A stretch of DNA of 64,000 nucleotides. It comes from Hyphochytrium catenoides (Eukaryota; Sar; Hyphochytriomycetes; Hyphochytriales; Hyphochytriaceae). The stretch is taken from NCBI GenBank assembly GCA_900088475.1, contig FLMG01003379.1, forward strand, positions 1 to 64,000, in the 5' to 3' direction. Made by a program: the position numbers and the translations under genes. The stretch's first letter is position 1. Each line of letters starts with the position of its first letter. A model generated the notes under the pieces. It ran no database searches, was not told where the DNA came from, and was given only the letters and a program-made list of their open reading frames with translations. Positions 1-8,393 of this stretch are shown in pieces.

Positions 1-134
1 GAAATTTCAGCAATTTGCTGATAGCGTATCGTTTAGCGTACCCCGGTGGAAGTGCTCTTCAGTAGTTTTTTATAAAAATCACCTGTAGCAAAAAGAAAAT
101 ATGACCGTTACCAAACTGACAGTGTAATGGCAAG

Positions 135-1127
135 CTAGAGTATTTCAAATATGGGTAACGGCTTTCCCCACAGCTTTGGAGCTCTCATTAGAGCTCGATA
201 CCTTCTGTTTATAGGTGGTTCGAATATCGGGAATGGTGGTGGCATCGGGTCGAGGACAAAGGGTTCGATAACGAAGGTATCCTTCTTCTTCTTACTATCT
301 AACCATTCCTTTCCAGCCACAATTCCCCATATTCCCAGCCCGACCACTGCAATGCAAGCGAGGATAAGGAACACTGCCTTCATCTTGCCATATGAACCAC
401 GAAAGGGAGCCTTCATGAGCTTGAAACCAGTACCACCAACTGCAACGATGAGTATAATAGGGACGAGGATGTAAATTAGTGGTCCAATAAGTGCTGCTCC
501 GATTGCATTGATGATACCGGCTACGAAGTTGGAGTCCGCTGTGGCCTTCTGAGTGACATCCGTAGTGGCGCTATTCTTGACGCCCATAGATTCCAGGGCC
601 TTAAGGTAGTTATCAGAGACTATCTTGGAAGCGTTCTCTTGGATAATAGTACCTGTCATATTGACTTTTTTACAATAGTCGTTTACACTGATATTGGTTT
701 TCAGTTTGGCTGCAGTGATATTCTCGGTAAGCTTTTCAGTTGTGATGGTCGTGTTAATCAGATTTCTAACCCGTGCTTCTGTCTCTGCGCTCGAAGAGGT
801 CATCGGAAACCCTTTAGCTTCGGCAGTCTGATTAGTTTTGTTGATAATAATGTCGTCGTTCTGAACCTCGGCTGTAGTCTGGGCCTCCGTCTTCTGGCTG
901 GCTTGTGCTTCGCTCTTGTTACTTTGCGTGATAATCCCACTCATTTCAAAAACACTATCCTTACAGTTAGGGGGTGCGTTAAAGGATAGCTCATTTACTA
1001 GCTCTTGTGTCACCCTCAGTGATGAAGAGATCTTTCTTCCAATCTCAGTTGACATCGACGTCAGCGCATCCGTCAACGCCTTAGCCTTGGTGTCGCCATC
1101 GATGCCTAATGCTTTCATCAGCGACAT
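135..1127 (-). CDS. L1R/F9-like viral membrane protein (putative)
   Basis: Intronless 330-residue ORF with a genuine ATG. The N-terminal two thirds is polar, rich in N, Q, T and S, with two lone cysteines near residues 54 and 153 and the repeated N/Q-spaced pattern typical of L1R/F9-type lipid membrane proteins of large DNA viruses. Two hydrophobic segments follow (about 208-237 and 251-271), then a short basic stretch and a proline-rich tail. In that family the ectodomain sits on the virion membrane and acts in entry or fusion; that role is inferred here. There is no glycine at position 2, so no classical myristoylation site. It lies next to other virus-like ORFs. The frame is intact, unlike several neighbours. 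It could also be an unrelated membrane protein of similar build. Confidence 0.5.
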   Translation of the reverse strand: MSLMKALGIDGDTKAKALTDALTSMSTEIGRKISSSLRVTQELVNELSFNAPPNCKDSVFEMSGIITQSNKSEAQASQKTEAQTTAEVQNDDIIINKTNQTAEAKGFPMTSSSAETEARVRNLINTTITTEKLTENITAAKLKTNISVNDYCKKVNMTGTIIQENASKIVSDNYLKALESMGVKNSATTDVTQKATADSNFVAGIINAIGAALIGPLIYILVPIILIVAVGGTGFKLMKAPFRGSYGKMKAVFLILACIAVVGLGIWGIVAGKEWLDSKKKKDTFVIEPFVLDPMPPPFPIFEPPINRRYRALMRAPKLWGKPLPIFEIL

Positions 1128-1249
1128 GGTTCCAGTTTTTTGTTCAGTGCGACTCTACTACCCACACCACCTAGATCAGACGTATACCTTACGAGAGAAA
1201 AAAATAAAATGTCATTTCCAGTAGCTGCACCTCTAAGTAGAGACACCGG

Positions 1250-1720
1250 TCAAGCTGCGGTGGCTAGGTTCGCGGTACCGCGTGGGACGATAGGGGTGAT
1301 CTGCTCAAGGCTGACTGCGACTGGTACTGTCTGCGCCCGAGTTGCCGAGGTTCGACTCGCCTGCTGTTGTTCAGCTATAATCCGATCTAGGTCTGACACA
1401 GGCTCAGCTTGGACAAAGAATAAGAAGATGATCGTAAGGAACGCACCGGCAAACGTACTAACAAAGATATACAGAACCGTTGCAGGTGCTTTGTCGTCTG
1501 GGTAGACCGGAATGAGAAGTGCACAAACGATTATCATCACTAAGGAAGTTATTATAAGCCATGCTAGTACGTCAATCAATGTAATGCTTTTCAATTTTTT
1601 CTTGATTGCGCTGGCTCCCCGCTGGACTCTGGCTGATCCCCTCTCAAGAGACCTTTTGATTTGGATCTTAGATCTGGCATTATCGACTAGCAGTGAAGAC
1701 GCACCTGCGCTAGAAGCTAT
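1250..1720 (-). CDS. Two-TM small membrane protein, start codon apparently lost
   Basis: The open frame ending at 1250 encodes two hydrophobic segments separated by a short loop, then a Q/A/T-rich tail. No ATG precedes the first TM in this frame. The frame stays open to about 1723 and reads a basic, K/R-rich leader. The first codon after the upstream stop is ATA at 1718-1720, followed by GCT TCT, where an ATG would be expected. I infer a start codon lost by one substitution, or use of a non-ATG start at 1594. The gene is divergent from the glycosyltransferase at 1770. I recognise no family. A small viral membrane protein is the likeliest reading from context. Confidence 0.35.
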   Translation of the reverse strand: MASSAGASSLLVDNARSKIQIKRSLERGSARVQRGASAIKKKLKSITLIDVLAWLIITSLVMIIVCALLIPVYPDDKAPATVLYIFVSTFAGAFLTIIFLFFVQAEPVSDLDRIIAEQQQASRTSATRAQTVPVAVSLEQITPIVPRGTANLATAA

Positions 1721-1769
1721 ATGTTATCCAGAAGATAAAAAAAAATACTTCTATAGCTAGGACATAACA

Positions 1770-2846
1770 ATGGTGCTGGTGGCGGTATTGCTCCTCCTTG
1801 TGCTGCTTATAGTGTTTGCCGTACGACGGACCGATCATTTGGAGCCAGAGACTATCTTCGTCTCGGTGGCATCGTATAGAGACCCAAGCTGCTTGAGGAC
1901 TATCAATTTCTTGTTTAGTAATGCAAAGAAGCCGGACTTGATAGTAGTAGTCGGCATCTGCCAACAGAACAAGCATGAAGATGATGGTTGTTTAGATCCG
2001 GCATGGAGGCACCGCATTCGCATGATCAGGCTGCCCCACCACGATGCCAAGGGACCGACGTGGGCGCGCTACCTGTGCAGTACGTTATGGGATGGTGAAA
2101 CCTACTTCTTACAAATCGACTCTCACACCACGTTTGCCAGGCATTGGGATGCCAAACTCATTGGTATGATTAAAGGACTAAGGGCTAAGGGAGTCCACAA
2201 GCCAGTGCTGTCCACCTATCCCAGGAACGACACAGAGTACACCAGTCCTAGAGTCAACGATCACATACCTGTGATCTGTAAGAGCTTCTTCAATGACCGG
2301 AACTTGATTTCGTTCCCTGGAGCGGAGTTTGTGGGACCGGACCGCCAGATGATCCCGACACCATACGTCTCTGGAGGGTTACTCTTTGCACCAGCGGAGA
2401 TCCTCAAAGAAGTGCCATACGACCCTTACCTTCCAAACCTAGTTGTTGGAGAAGAGATCCTGCATAGCATACGTCTCTGGACACATGGATGGGACATCTT
2501 CGCGCCCACCGAGAATGTGGTCTTCCACTGCTACGAGCGCCAAGGTGAGCCCAAGTTCTGGGAGGACAACCACTTTGCAATTGATGACAAGGATGCCGTC
2601 GACAAGGTCAGATTCCTGCTTGGCTTGAAGGATGCGCCAAGTGCATTGCCCCGAGGTGTTAGTCTCAACATAGATAAATATGGACTGGGGACCAAGAGGT
2701 CACTTCAGGACTACCTGGCCTTCGCTGGCATCAACATAGAGAGACAAGAGGTCACCCGCAACTTCTGTACTGACACTGATGTTCCTGAAGTCTATGAGAA
2801 ATACAAATACCTGCCACCATCAAGCACAGGAGTAGTCCAGACCTAG
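1770..2846 (+). CDS. GT60-type glycosyltransferase (Skp1 GlcNAc-transferase family)
   Basis: Intact 358-residue ORF starting at ATG 1770. A single N-terminal hydrophobic anchor (residues 2-17) is followed by a catalytic domain opening with FVSVASYRDP and carrying QIDSHTTF near residue 113, a DxH nucleotide-sugar/metal motif. Both are hallmarks of the GlcNAc (PF11397/GT60) family, which adds GlcNAc to hydroxyproline of Skp1 in protists and is also found in bacteria and giant viruses. The anchor suggests a type II membrane topology. It has no introns and shares a divergent promoter with the two-TM gene. A degenerate copy of its 3' end lies about 1 kb downstream. The family call is confident; the acceptor substrate is unknown. 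Confidence 0.8.
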   Translation: MVLVAVLLLLVLLIVFAVRRTDHLEPETIFVSVASYRDPSCLRTINFLFSNAKKPDLIVVVGICQQNKHEDDGCLDPAWRHRIRMIRLPHHDAKGPTWARYLCSTLWDGETYFLQIDSHTTFARHWDAKLIGMIKGLRAKGVHKPVLSTYPRNDTEYTSPRVNDHIPVICKSFFNDRNLISFPGAEFVGPDRQMIPTPYVSGGLLFAPAEILKEVPYDPYLPNLVVGEEILHSIRLWTHGWDIFAPTENVVFHCYERQGEPKFWEDNHFAIDDKDAVDKVRFLLGLKDAPSALPRGVSLNIDKYGLGTKRSLQDYLAFAGINIERQEVTRNFCTDTDVPEVYEKYKYLPPSSTGVVQT

Positions 2847-3021
2847 TCATGGGCGCAAACCGTAGACTAGCGTTAGCTTCTGGATTCGAACAAAACTGTA
2901 GCCGAGCGCTCAGATGTTTGTGTAGCCCTTAGATCCAAGCAGCTGGCACGAAAGCAGAATGAACCAATTGAAAAAAAAAAGAAGACGTGCTTACTTATGC
3001 GTATATAGCCTAGGACTCTAT

Positions 3022-3473
3022 TTACACTAGCGGACTCGCTAGCAGGTTAAACACGTTTTCCGCAGAAGCCTCTTGAATCTTGGAATTGTCGATTTTGAAC
3101 GAAGCAGAACGCACGCGCGGATCTGTCCACAGCGCACGCACTACGTCCATGTGCTGCTTCTCGGCCGCCCAAAGGAGCGCGCTATAATTCAAGCAAGTAG
3201 TAGGATCAACACGAGGATCCTCTAACAATGCCTTCACAACGTCGACATGCCCGTTCTGGTGGGCAGCAAACCAGAGCGCGACGCTGTCGCACGCAGACGG
3301 ATCCACACGACGAGAGTCCGCCATCAAACTCGAACCAAATCAGTATAACCTTTAGAAGCAGCTGCCATGATCGGCCCATTGTTGTCCGCAGCCGGATCAA
3401 CGTCCGGACTTTTCAATAGAGCACGAGCCGCATCTGAATTGCCAACCTTCACCACCTGCTTGAAAACCTCCAT
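3022..3473 (-). pseudogene. Ankyrin-repeat protein gene with one frameshift
   Basis: Translation from ATG 3471-3473 gives about 49 residues with one ankyrin-like repeat and then stops. Ankyrin coding resumes directly in another frame and runs to 3022 with repeats of the form GHVDVVKALLEDPRVDPT. The break maps to the short A-run at 3326-3328 on the plus strand, where one extra base would restore a continuous reading of about 150 residues. Short ankyrin proteins of this build are abundant in giant viruses. The gene may be a true pseudogene or an assembly indel. The similar lesions in neighbours favour decay. Confidence 0.7.
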
Positions 3474-3667
3474 CTTCACTATACACTATGACAACAACTC
3501 TTTTATAAAATGTTATCTTGAAAACTGTGATGGGACAACATCGTAGCATACTCGTTAGCGGCTAGTGCTGCCCACCCTTATCCGTTAGGAGCTACACAAG
3601 AACGAATGTGTAGACTGGAACCATTAGCTGCTGAAGGCGGACCATGATGGCTACGCCTGCTTGGCGG

Positions 3668-3955
3668 GCCAAGTGCATTGCCCCCCAGCGTTAGTCTAAA
3701 TATAGATAAATATGGACTGGGGACCCAGAGGTCACTACAGGACTACCTGAGCTTTGCTGGTATCAACACAGTACTGTGGGACTGTGGGTCAGCTTCCAGG
3801 TGCTGTTGCAGGAGGTCTTCTGTAGTAGTAGTAGACAGAAGTGGTAAGTCTATGTTACCTGCATAAAGTCTACCAGTAGTTCAAGTACTCCAATTATTAG
3901 GCTTCCCCACCTAGTATTGACACGGACGTTATGAGAATTACAAATACAGACAAAG
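3668..3955 (+). pseudogene. Duplicated 3' fragment of the GT60 gene
   Basis: Positions 3668-3770 match 2637-2745 of the glycosyltransferase gene at roughly 90 percent by eye, including the codons for NIDKYGLGT and RSLQDYL. Similarity then breaks up. A weaker match to the last coding stretch (TGACAC..GACGTT..ATGAGAA..TACAAATAC) appears near 3913-3945. The fragment has no start codon and no catalytic region, so it is a relic of local duplication. Confidence 0.75.
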
Positions 3956-4000
3956 CACTGGACAGACGTTAGCGGCTACCCTGGGGGCAAACCCTAGCCT

Positions 4001-4170
4001 GCCGCTAACGGATATGACGGAGTAAGTTGTACTTGTAGCCATCTAGTCTGGAAGGCAAAGCTGTAGCTCTTGTCGCTAACGGATATGACGGAGCAAGTCT
4101 CGTAGCCTTGCAGCTAACACCTAGCCTGGAAAGCAAAGTTGTAGCCTTGCGGTTAGCACCTAGCGTGGGG
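4001..4170. repeat. Degenerate tandem repeat, about 71-base period
   Basis: The 19-mer CGCTAACGGATATGACGGA occurs at 4003 and again at 4074. Related unit parts (CTGGAAGGCAAAGCTGTAGC and CTGGAAAGCAAAGTTGTAGC) lie further along each copy. A third, eroded copy begins near 4110. Confidence 0.75.
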
Positions 4171-4419
4171 AGGACAGTGTTAAGCACTTTGAGACCGGAG
4201 CATCCATCAAACATGTTCGCCCCCATACGTACTAGGTCTGTACGCTAGCGTTAGCCGCTCTGTCACGGCGTCAAGCTTCCATCTGCACAAGTCAAACCTG
4301 TTGTACAAACAGCATCAGGGCAAACTGAGCGATCCAAGAGCACTATGTACCCCGCAAATTAGTGAGAAGTAAGCTAAGACAGATTGACCATGTTGTCGAG
4401 GGTAGTGTGCAAAATCTAG

Positions 4420-4824
4420 ATGGAGGACTTCTTGTTACAGCTGCGTCCTCGTCATAGTTTTGCGGAGTGTATAGTCTTGCTAAGGGCCGGTAAACTTGAC
4501 ATTCTCTTGGACGAGGCGTCTCAAGAGGAGTATGAGCATTCCTGTATAAAGCTGGTGGGGTATCTTGTGATAACCTTTTACCGCAACAATCGTCTTCTAG
4601 AGAAAACCTTTACTGGCTACTACATCCAATGTCTTCAGGACGACTTCCCGCACCTGAGTAAAACTAAGTTCAAAGTACACCTAGACCGCTATTATGCACG
4701 AGAACAAAGGAATGTCCGTAAACACTGTTTAAAGGTAAGACGTTTTACAAGGACTCTCATGCACCTCAATCTGCCTATAGACGTCATCAGGATTATCTAC
4801 CGTTTCCTCGTGGTCAAGTACTAG
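4420..4824 (+). CDS. Hypothetical protein, 134 aa
   Basis: Intact ORF from ATG 4420. The product is basic and mostly helical in character, with a C-terminal segment LPIDVIRIIYRFLVV. That segment resembles the LP-x-(E/D)-(I/V)-I-x-x-I(Y)-x-F-L helix often seen in giant-virus F-box-like and ankyrin proteins, but no F-box can be claimed from it. No other domain is recognised. It lies inside the virus-like block and is one of the few intact ORFs there. Confidence 0.5.
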   Translation: MEDFLLQLRPRHSFAECIVLLRAGKLDILLDEASQEEYEHSCIKLVGYLVITFYRNNRLLEKTFTGYYIQCLQDDFPHLSKTKFKVHLDRYYAREQRNVRKHCLKVRRFTRTLMHLNLPIDVIRIIYRFLVVKY

Positions 4825-4931
4825 TGCAAGTTAATTGCAGCGGCCACCACGAAGAACGACATAGATTCACGCATAGTAGATTACTTATTTTTTTCCTATA
4901 GTAGAATAATAACAACAAAACAAAGAGAAGG

Positions 4932-5089
4932 ATGGTTGTGGGTCTGGCGCTTACGGCATTGGTAGGTTACGGCTGTTCAAGCATCATGGCAAGCCCCCAC
5001 CAAAGCGGGAAGTTTGGCAACCACTAGCGGAGCCCGCGCCAAACTACGATGAGAGTGACCCCTATGACACTCCCTATGACTCTGACTAG
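4932..5089 (+). pseudogene. Small hydrophobic protein with acidic tail, frame broken
   Basis: ATG 4932 opens a short frame with a hydrophobic stretch (VVGLALTALVGYG) that stops at 5025-5027. A second frame over the same region reads a basic then proline- and acid-rich tail (NYDESDPYDTPYDSD) ending at TAG 5087-5089. A one- or two-base shift near 4965-4985 would join the membrane segment to the tail. This is my inference from composition; no family is recognised. Confidence 0.35.
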
Positions 5090-5115
5090 CACCGTTATCC
5101 ACTACGACCATGGCT

Positions 5116-5651
5116 CTATGAGTACTTCCTAGCCAGATAATCGAACCAATCGTCCTCCTTGCCCTGTCTCCACGCCTTCCTTGCCTTAATTTCTTGTTCC
5201 ATCTCAATGAGAGTAGACTCAGAGGCCCTCGGTTCCGCTTCTCCACCTGCAACCTCTTCTGCTTCCGACTCCATTGATTGTTCCGAGCCAGCTAGATCCT
5301 CACTAATAGTCTCTTGTGAGTCCGCGTCCTCTGTTCCTTCCAGGTCTGCCGCAAGCTCCTTGTTATCTTATCTTCACCAGTAGTACTATCAGAGTCACTA
5401 CTATCAGATATCACAATGACATATGACACTGGTCTTTGAAGTGGTTGTGGTGGCGCTGGCTTCTGCTCAGAAGATGGATAGAGCTCTCGTCTCCCTCTGG
5501 ATGGATCACAGGTCCTCTGTTGATTAACCTTGATGATGGGACTAATGGTCTCATCAACTGCCTGGTGAGATGACATCAGACTCAAGAGGGACCGGGTGGT
5601 GCCGGAGGCTGCTTGAAGGTCTGGTCTGGATGGGAAGTTTGAAAGTGACAT
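5116..5651 (-). pseudogene. Acidic Ser/Asp/Glu-rich protein gene with frameshift
   Basis: ATG 5649-5651 opens a 119-residue frame with a low-complexity Ser/Pro N-terminus and an acidic SDSSDSDSTTGEDK segment, which runs out at 5292. A second frame, open from about 5370 to the stop at 5116-5118, continues in the same style (ISEDLAGSEQSMESEAEE, then a basic end KARKAWRQGKEDDWFDYL). The switch lies near 5360-5375. The joined product would be about 175 residues. No domain is recognised. The strong continuity of acidic composition across the break is the evidence for a single damaged gene. Confidence 0.55.
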
Positions 5652-5789
5652 TGTGAGGCCGACTCACAGGCATTAGCTCACTTTTCAATTTTCCATCTAC
5701 CGAACAAACCCAAGCTCCCTCCCAAGAGCAAGGTAGCCGCCTGTCCCGCCAACCGCAACCGCGTGCTACAGCCCACACATCGTCTATGG

Positions 5790-7580
5790 CAACGCGGTCA
5801 TCAAGATGCTCCCAAAGATGAAGATCTTTTCAGTTTGACAGAGACCATCAATGCCCTGGATGGAGAAGGTGTCTTGGAGTCCTGTCTACTGACGGCGTTC
5901 CCTGTTAACCTTCGCTGGCTACTGGATGCCTGACCTGCTTCCGAAGACCGAAGAATCCAGTGCCCCTGCTTATCATACATGGCGAGAGGCGGCGCGTCAC
6001 CTCTTATGTTGAGCCATGGAAGGACAGCCGGGGTCGCAACACATCTCGCTACATCTGTGAGCCTGCCGAGGTCGACGACAGCCAAGATCAGGACGACGAC
6101 TCTCGTTGGATTGCGACGCGTGTCCCCGACACTGTGACCTTGCTCCGTTGCCAAGCCCTCGATGAAGCCTATGAGCCCACACTGGGTGTCATGCATCCCA
6201 AGCTATCCCTTCTGTTCACCAGAGCACCTAGCCCCGGTGTCCAGGTAGTAGTCTCCAGTGCCAACCTAGTGCCCCAAGTCTCTGTCGACATGTCATGGAC
6301 ACAATGGTTTGCCGCACTGGGGTCGGCCACACCACGAGACCCGCTTGGAAGTATCCCCGAGGACTTTGGTGTCTACCTGGAAGACTTTCTGTACAAGCTT
6401 CATCAATCTATTCTTAGTCTATATAATGATGCTGGGCTGATCCTATGGTTAGAGAAGTATGGCCTAGGGCTGGATGGGCTGGCAACCTACTACGACTTCC
6501 AAGCTGCAGCTGCTGCCCTTGTCACCAGCGTCCCAGGAACTCATCGCTACCTCCTCCGGTTACCTCGGAAGAATAGCCAACACAGCTACAAGGCAAAGAC
6601 AGGAAACGAGTCTAACCTACACTATGGCCAACGTCGGGTCGCCGAGATCCTCGCAGCTATAGGCCCAGAGCTTCCACGGCCACTAACTCCCGACGATCCC
6701 TTGGTCCTCCAGCCTAAGAGTATAGGCAAGTCTATGCACCCAACGAACATGCACCTGCTCTGTGAGTCGTTTGGTAGCGACAAGTGCGATATCATCTGGC
6801 CATCCAATCACTTTATACAGAATTGCAAAGATCTGAGTTGGAAAGGTGAAAGCGGCAGGGTCTTCTTGTCAATGAAGAACTTCCTGACCATGGGACCCGA
6901 CGCCTATGAACAGTTTATCGAGTACAAGACCAGCCACCCGCAGTGGGATGGCATCGTCCCGCATCTCAAGCTCTACTCTCGACTCTACCATCAGCCGTCT
7001 ACCGACGAGGATCCTACCTTGGCATGGCTGCTCCTTACTAGTGCCTGTGTGTCTACTGGAGCACAAGGCCAATGGGCTTTCAAGACCAACATCCAACAGC
7101 CTTGGCTAACTTTACGTAACTTTGAGATTGGTGTTATGCTATGGAGCTCTAAGAGGCGGCATCTGGCTGCGAGTACGAAGCCAAGTGTAACCACTGCCGG
7201 AACTACCAAGAAGTTCTGCATGATGGCCATAATACCCTACTACCAGATTACCTCCTCACGATCAAGGCTTTGTGAGACCCAGACCCGACCGTTCCTACAT
7301 GATAGCGCCGAGGAACGTCTACACTTCTGTGTCTGGGACCAAGCAGCTACAAGCCCGCCACCAACTACAAGAACCAAACCATGTGCGTGTGCCGATGAAG
7401 AGACCGCTCAATGCCTCAGGGCCGCCGCACAAGAAGTCGAGACCCTTGCCTCTGACACCTGACCTCGCTCCCAACTGTGAGGTTACTCGAGAGAGCTTGA
7501 AGGCATTTATTCTCAAGCGCTTATGTAGAAACTGTAAGAGGTTCGACCTCTCATGGACTCATAGATGTAAATCTTTGTAA
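5790..7580 (+). pseudogene. Tyrosyl-DNA phosphodiesterase (Tdp1)-like gene, multiply frameshifted
   Basis: Tdp1 hydrolyses 3'-phosphotyrosyl links left by topoisomerase I. Three frames carry successive parts. Frame 1, to TGA 5931, has the N-terminal FPVNLRWLLD region. Frame 2, about 5934-7155, has PLLIIHGE, the first catalytic motif GVMHPKLSLLF, SSANLVPQ, the second motif PHLKLYSRLY, TSACVSTGAQGQW and NFEIGVMLW. Frame 3, about 7165-7275, has a CxxxxxCxxC motif and LLPDYLLTIK. A last frame, 7272-7580, encodes a basic tail with a second cysteine cluster (CRNCKRF). Both histidine-lysine motifs survive, but at least three frame changes break the gene. The only start codon of the long frame is GTG 5960, well inside the domain. 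Absence of introns and position suggest viral origin; a host retrocopy is possible. Confidence 0.75.
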
Positions 7581-8393
7581 TCTAACATATAGTTTCGTTT
7601 TCTTCTTGAACGTCTTGAATCTTCATTGCGTGTGCTTATCTTCTTTAGTCTCGTTTGGCGGGAGGAACTGGATTTGAATCCTCACAGTCAATCTTCCTTA
7701 ATCACGCTTCGGCCATAAACTCCCTCTGTACACTAGGGCAAATCCTTCAAAGAAGAAGAAAAGTGGCGTTTATGAATGAGTGTAATGGGGGTACGCCAGA
7801 CATCTTAAACGCAGGCATGACGGCGAGTCTGGCCGGAAGCAACGTGGGTTTGTTTGGCCATTGCCTATTATACTATGGAGATCAAAGGTAAACCCAGCTT
7901 GACCTTTACACACGTGCCTCTTACAGATTTGAAGGAGTGGAAGGCGCGCAAAGTTACCTTTACGCCCTCCCGCGTTCCTCGTATTGGCTCCTCTGTCTTT
8001 GACAACCAGAGATTGGCATCTCTATTATCCTCTGTCTCTTCATCTTTGCCCTATTGCACTGACCTGACACCACGTTCTCGGCTATCTAGAGATCACTCTG
8101 TCTGTCAGTATCTGCCCTCTGTTTCGCTTGGTAATTGTCTGTCATTTTCTTTGTGTCTCCAACAGTCCACACGCGCCTGGCGGGAAAGAGAATCTTCAGA
8201 CACTTCCATTCAAACATCAGAGGACACAGCCGAGGCTTGAACTCTCACTCTTGCATCTTCTCTCGTCTTCTTGGGAGCGCTACGCTTTCTCTCCCTTTGA
8301 GCCGAAGCTGAGACTTCACCAGTCCAAGTTTTCCCTTCCCTACAGAGTCTCGCTTCGCCCGCGTCCTCCGTAAAACAAACCAAAGCTTCCACA
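7581..8393 (+). promoter_or_regulatory. Promoter and 5' leader of the R2 gene; virus/host junction zone
   Basis: No convincing coding sequence lies here. The stretch separates the decayed virus-like block from the first intron-bearing gene. It becomes strongly pyrimidine-rich toward the R2 start, as in a 5' leader. E2F-like GGCGGGA motifs occur at 7654 and 8178. Open frames near 7655 and 7854 have no recognisable similarity and are ignored. Confidence 0.45.
8178..8187 (+). promoter_or_regulatory. E2F-like site upstream of R2
   Basis: TGGCGGGAAA, about 207 bases before the R2 ATG, matches the E2F/DP consensus (TTTSSCGC and its complement). R2 genes of plants, algae and animals are S-phase regulated through such sites. 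A weaker copy, TTTGGCGGGA, lies at 7654-7663. Confidence 0.55.

Larger units (their letters stand above)
3474..4419. other. Non-coding stretch with gene fragment and repeats
   Basis: No intact gene is visible. The stretch contains a degenerate fragment of the upstream glycosyltransferase (about 3668-3955), a 71-base tandem repeat (4001-4170) and several copies of the short element CGTTAGCGGCT in both orientations. The remainder shows nothing I can support. Confidence 0.6.

Noticed and set aside
4880..5130. Minus-strand 91-residue ORF at 4977-5252
   Set aside because: Overlaps two better-supported broken genes in other frames; its basic Arg-rich composition looks like an antisense artefact.
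7655..8240. ORFs of 78 and 128 residues upstream of R2
   Set aside because: The first starts from TTG, neither shows similarity, and they overlap the pyrimidine-rich leader and E2F-like sites of R2.
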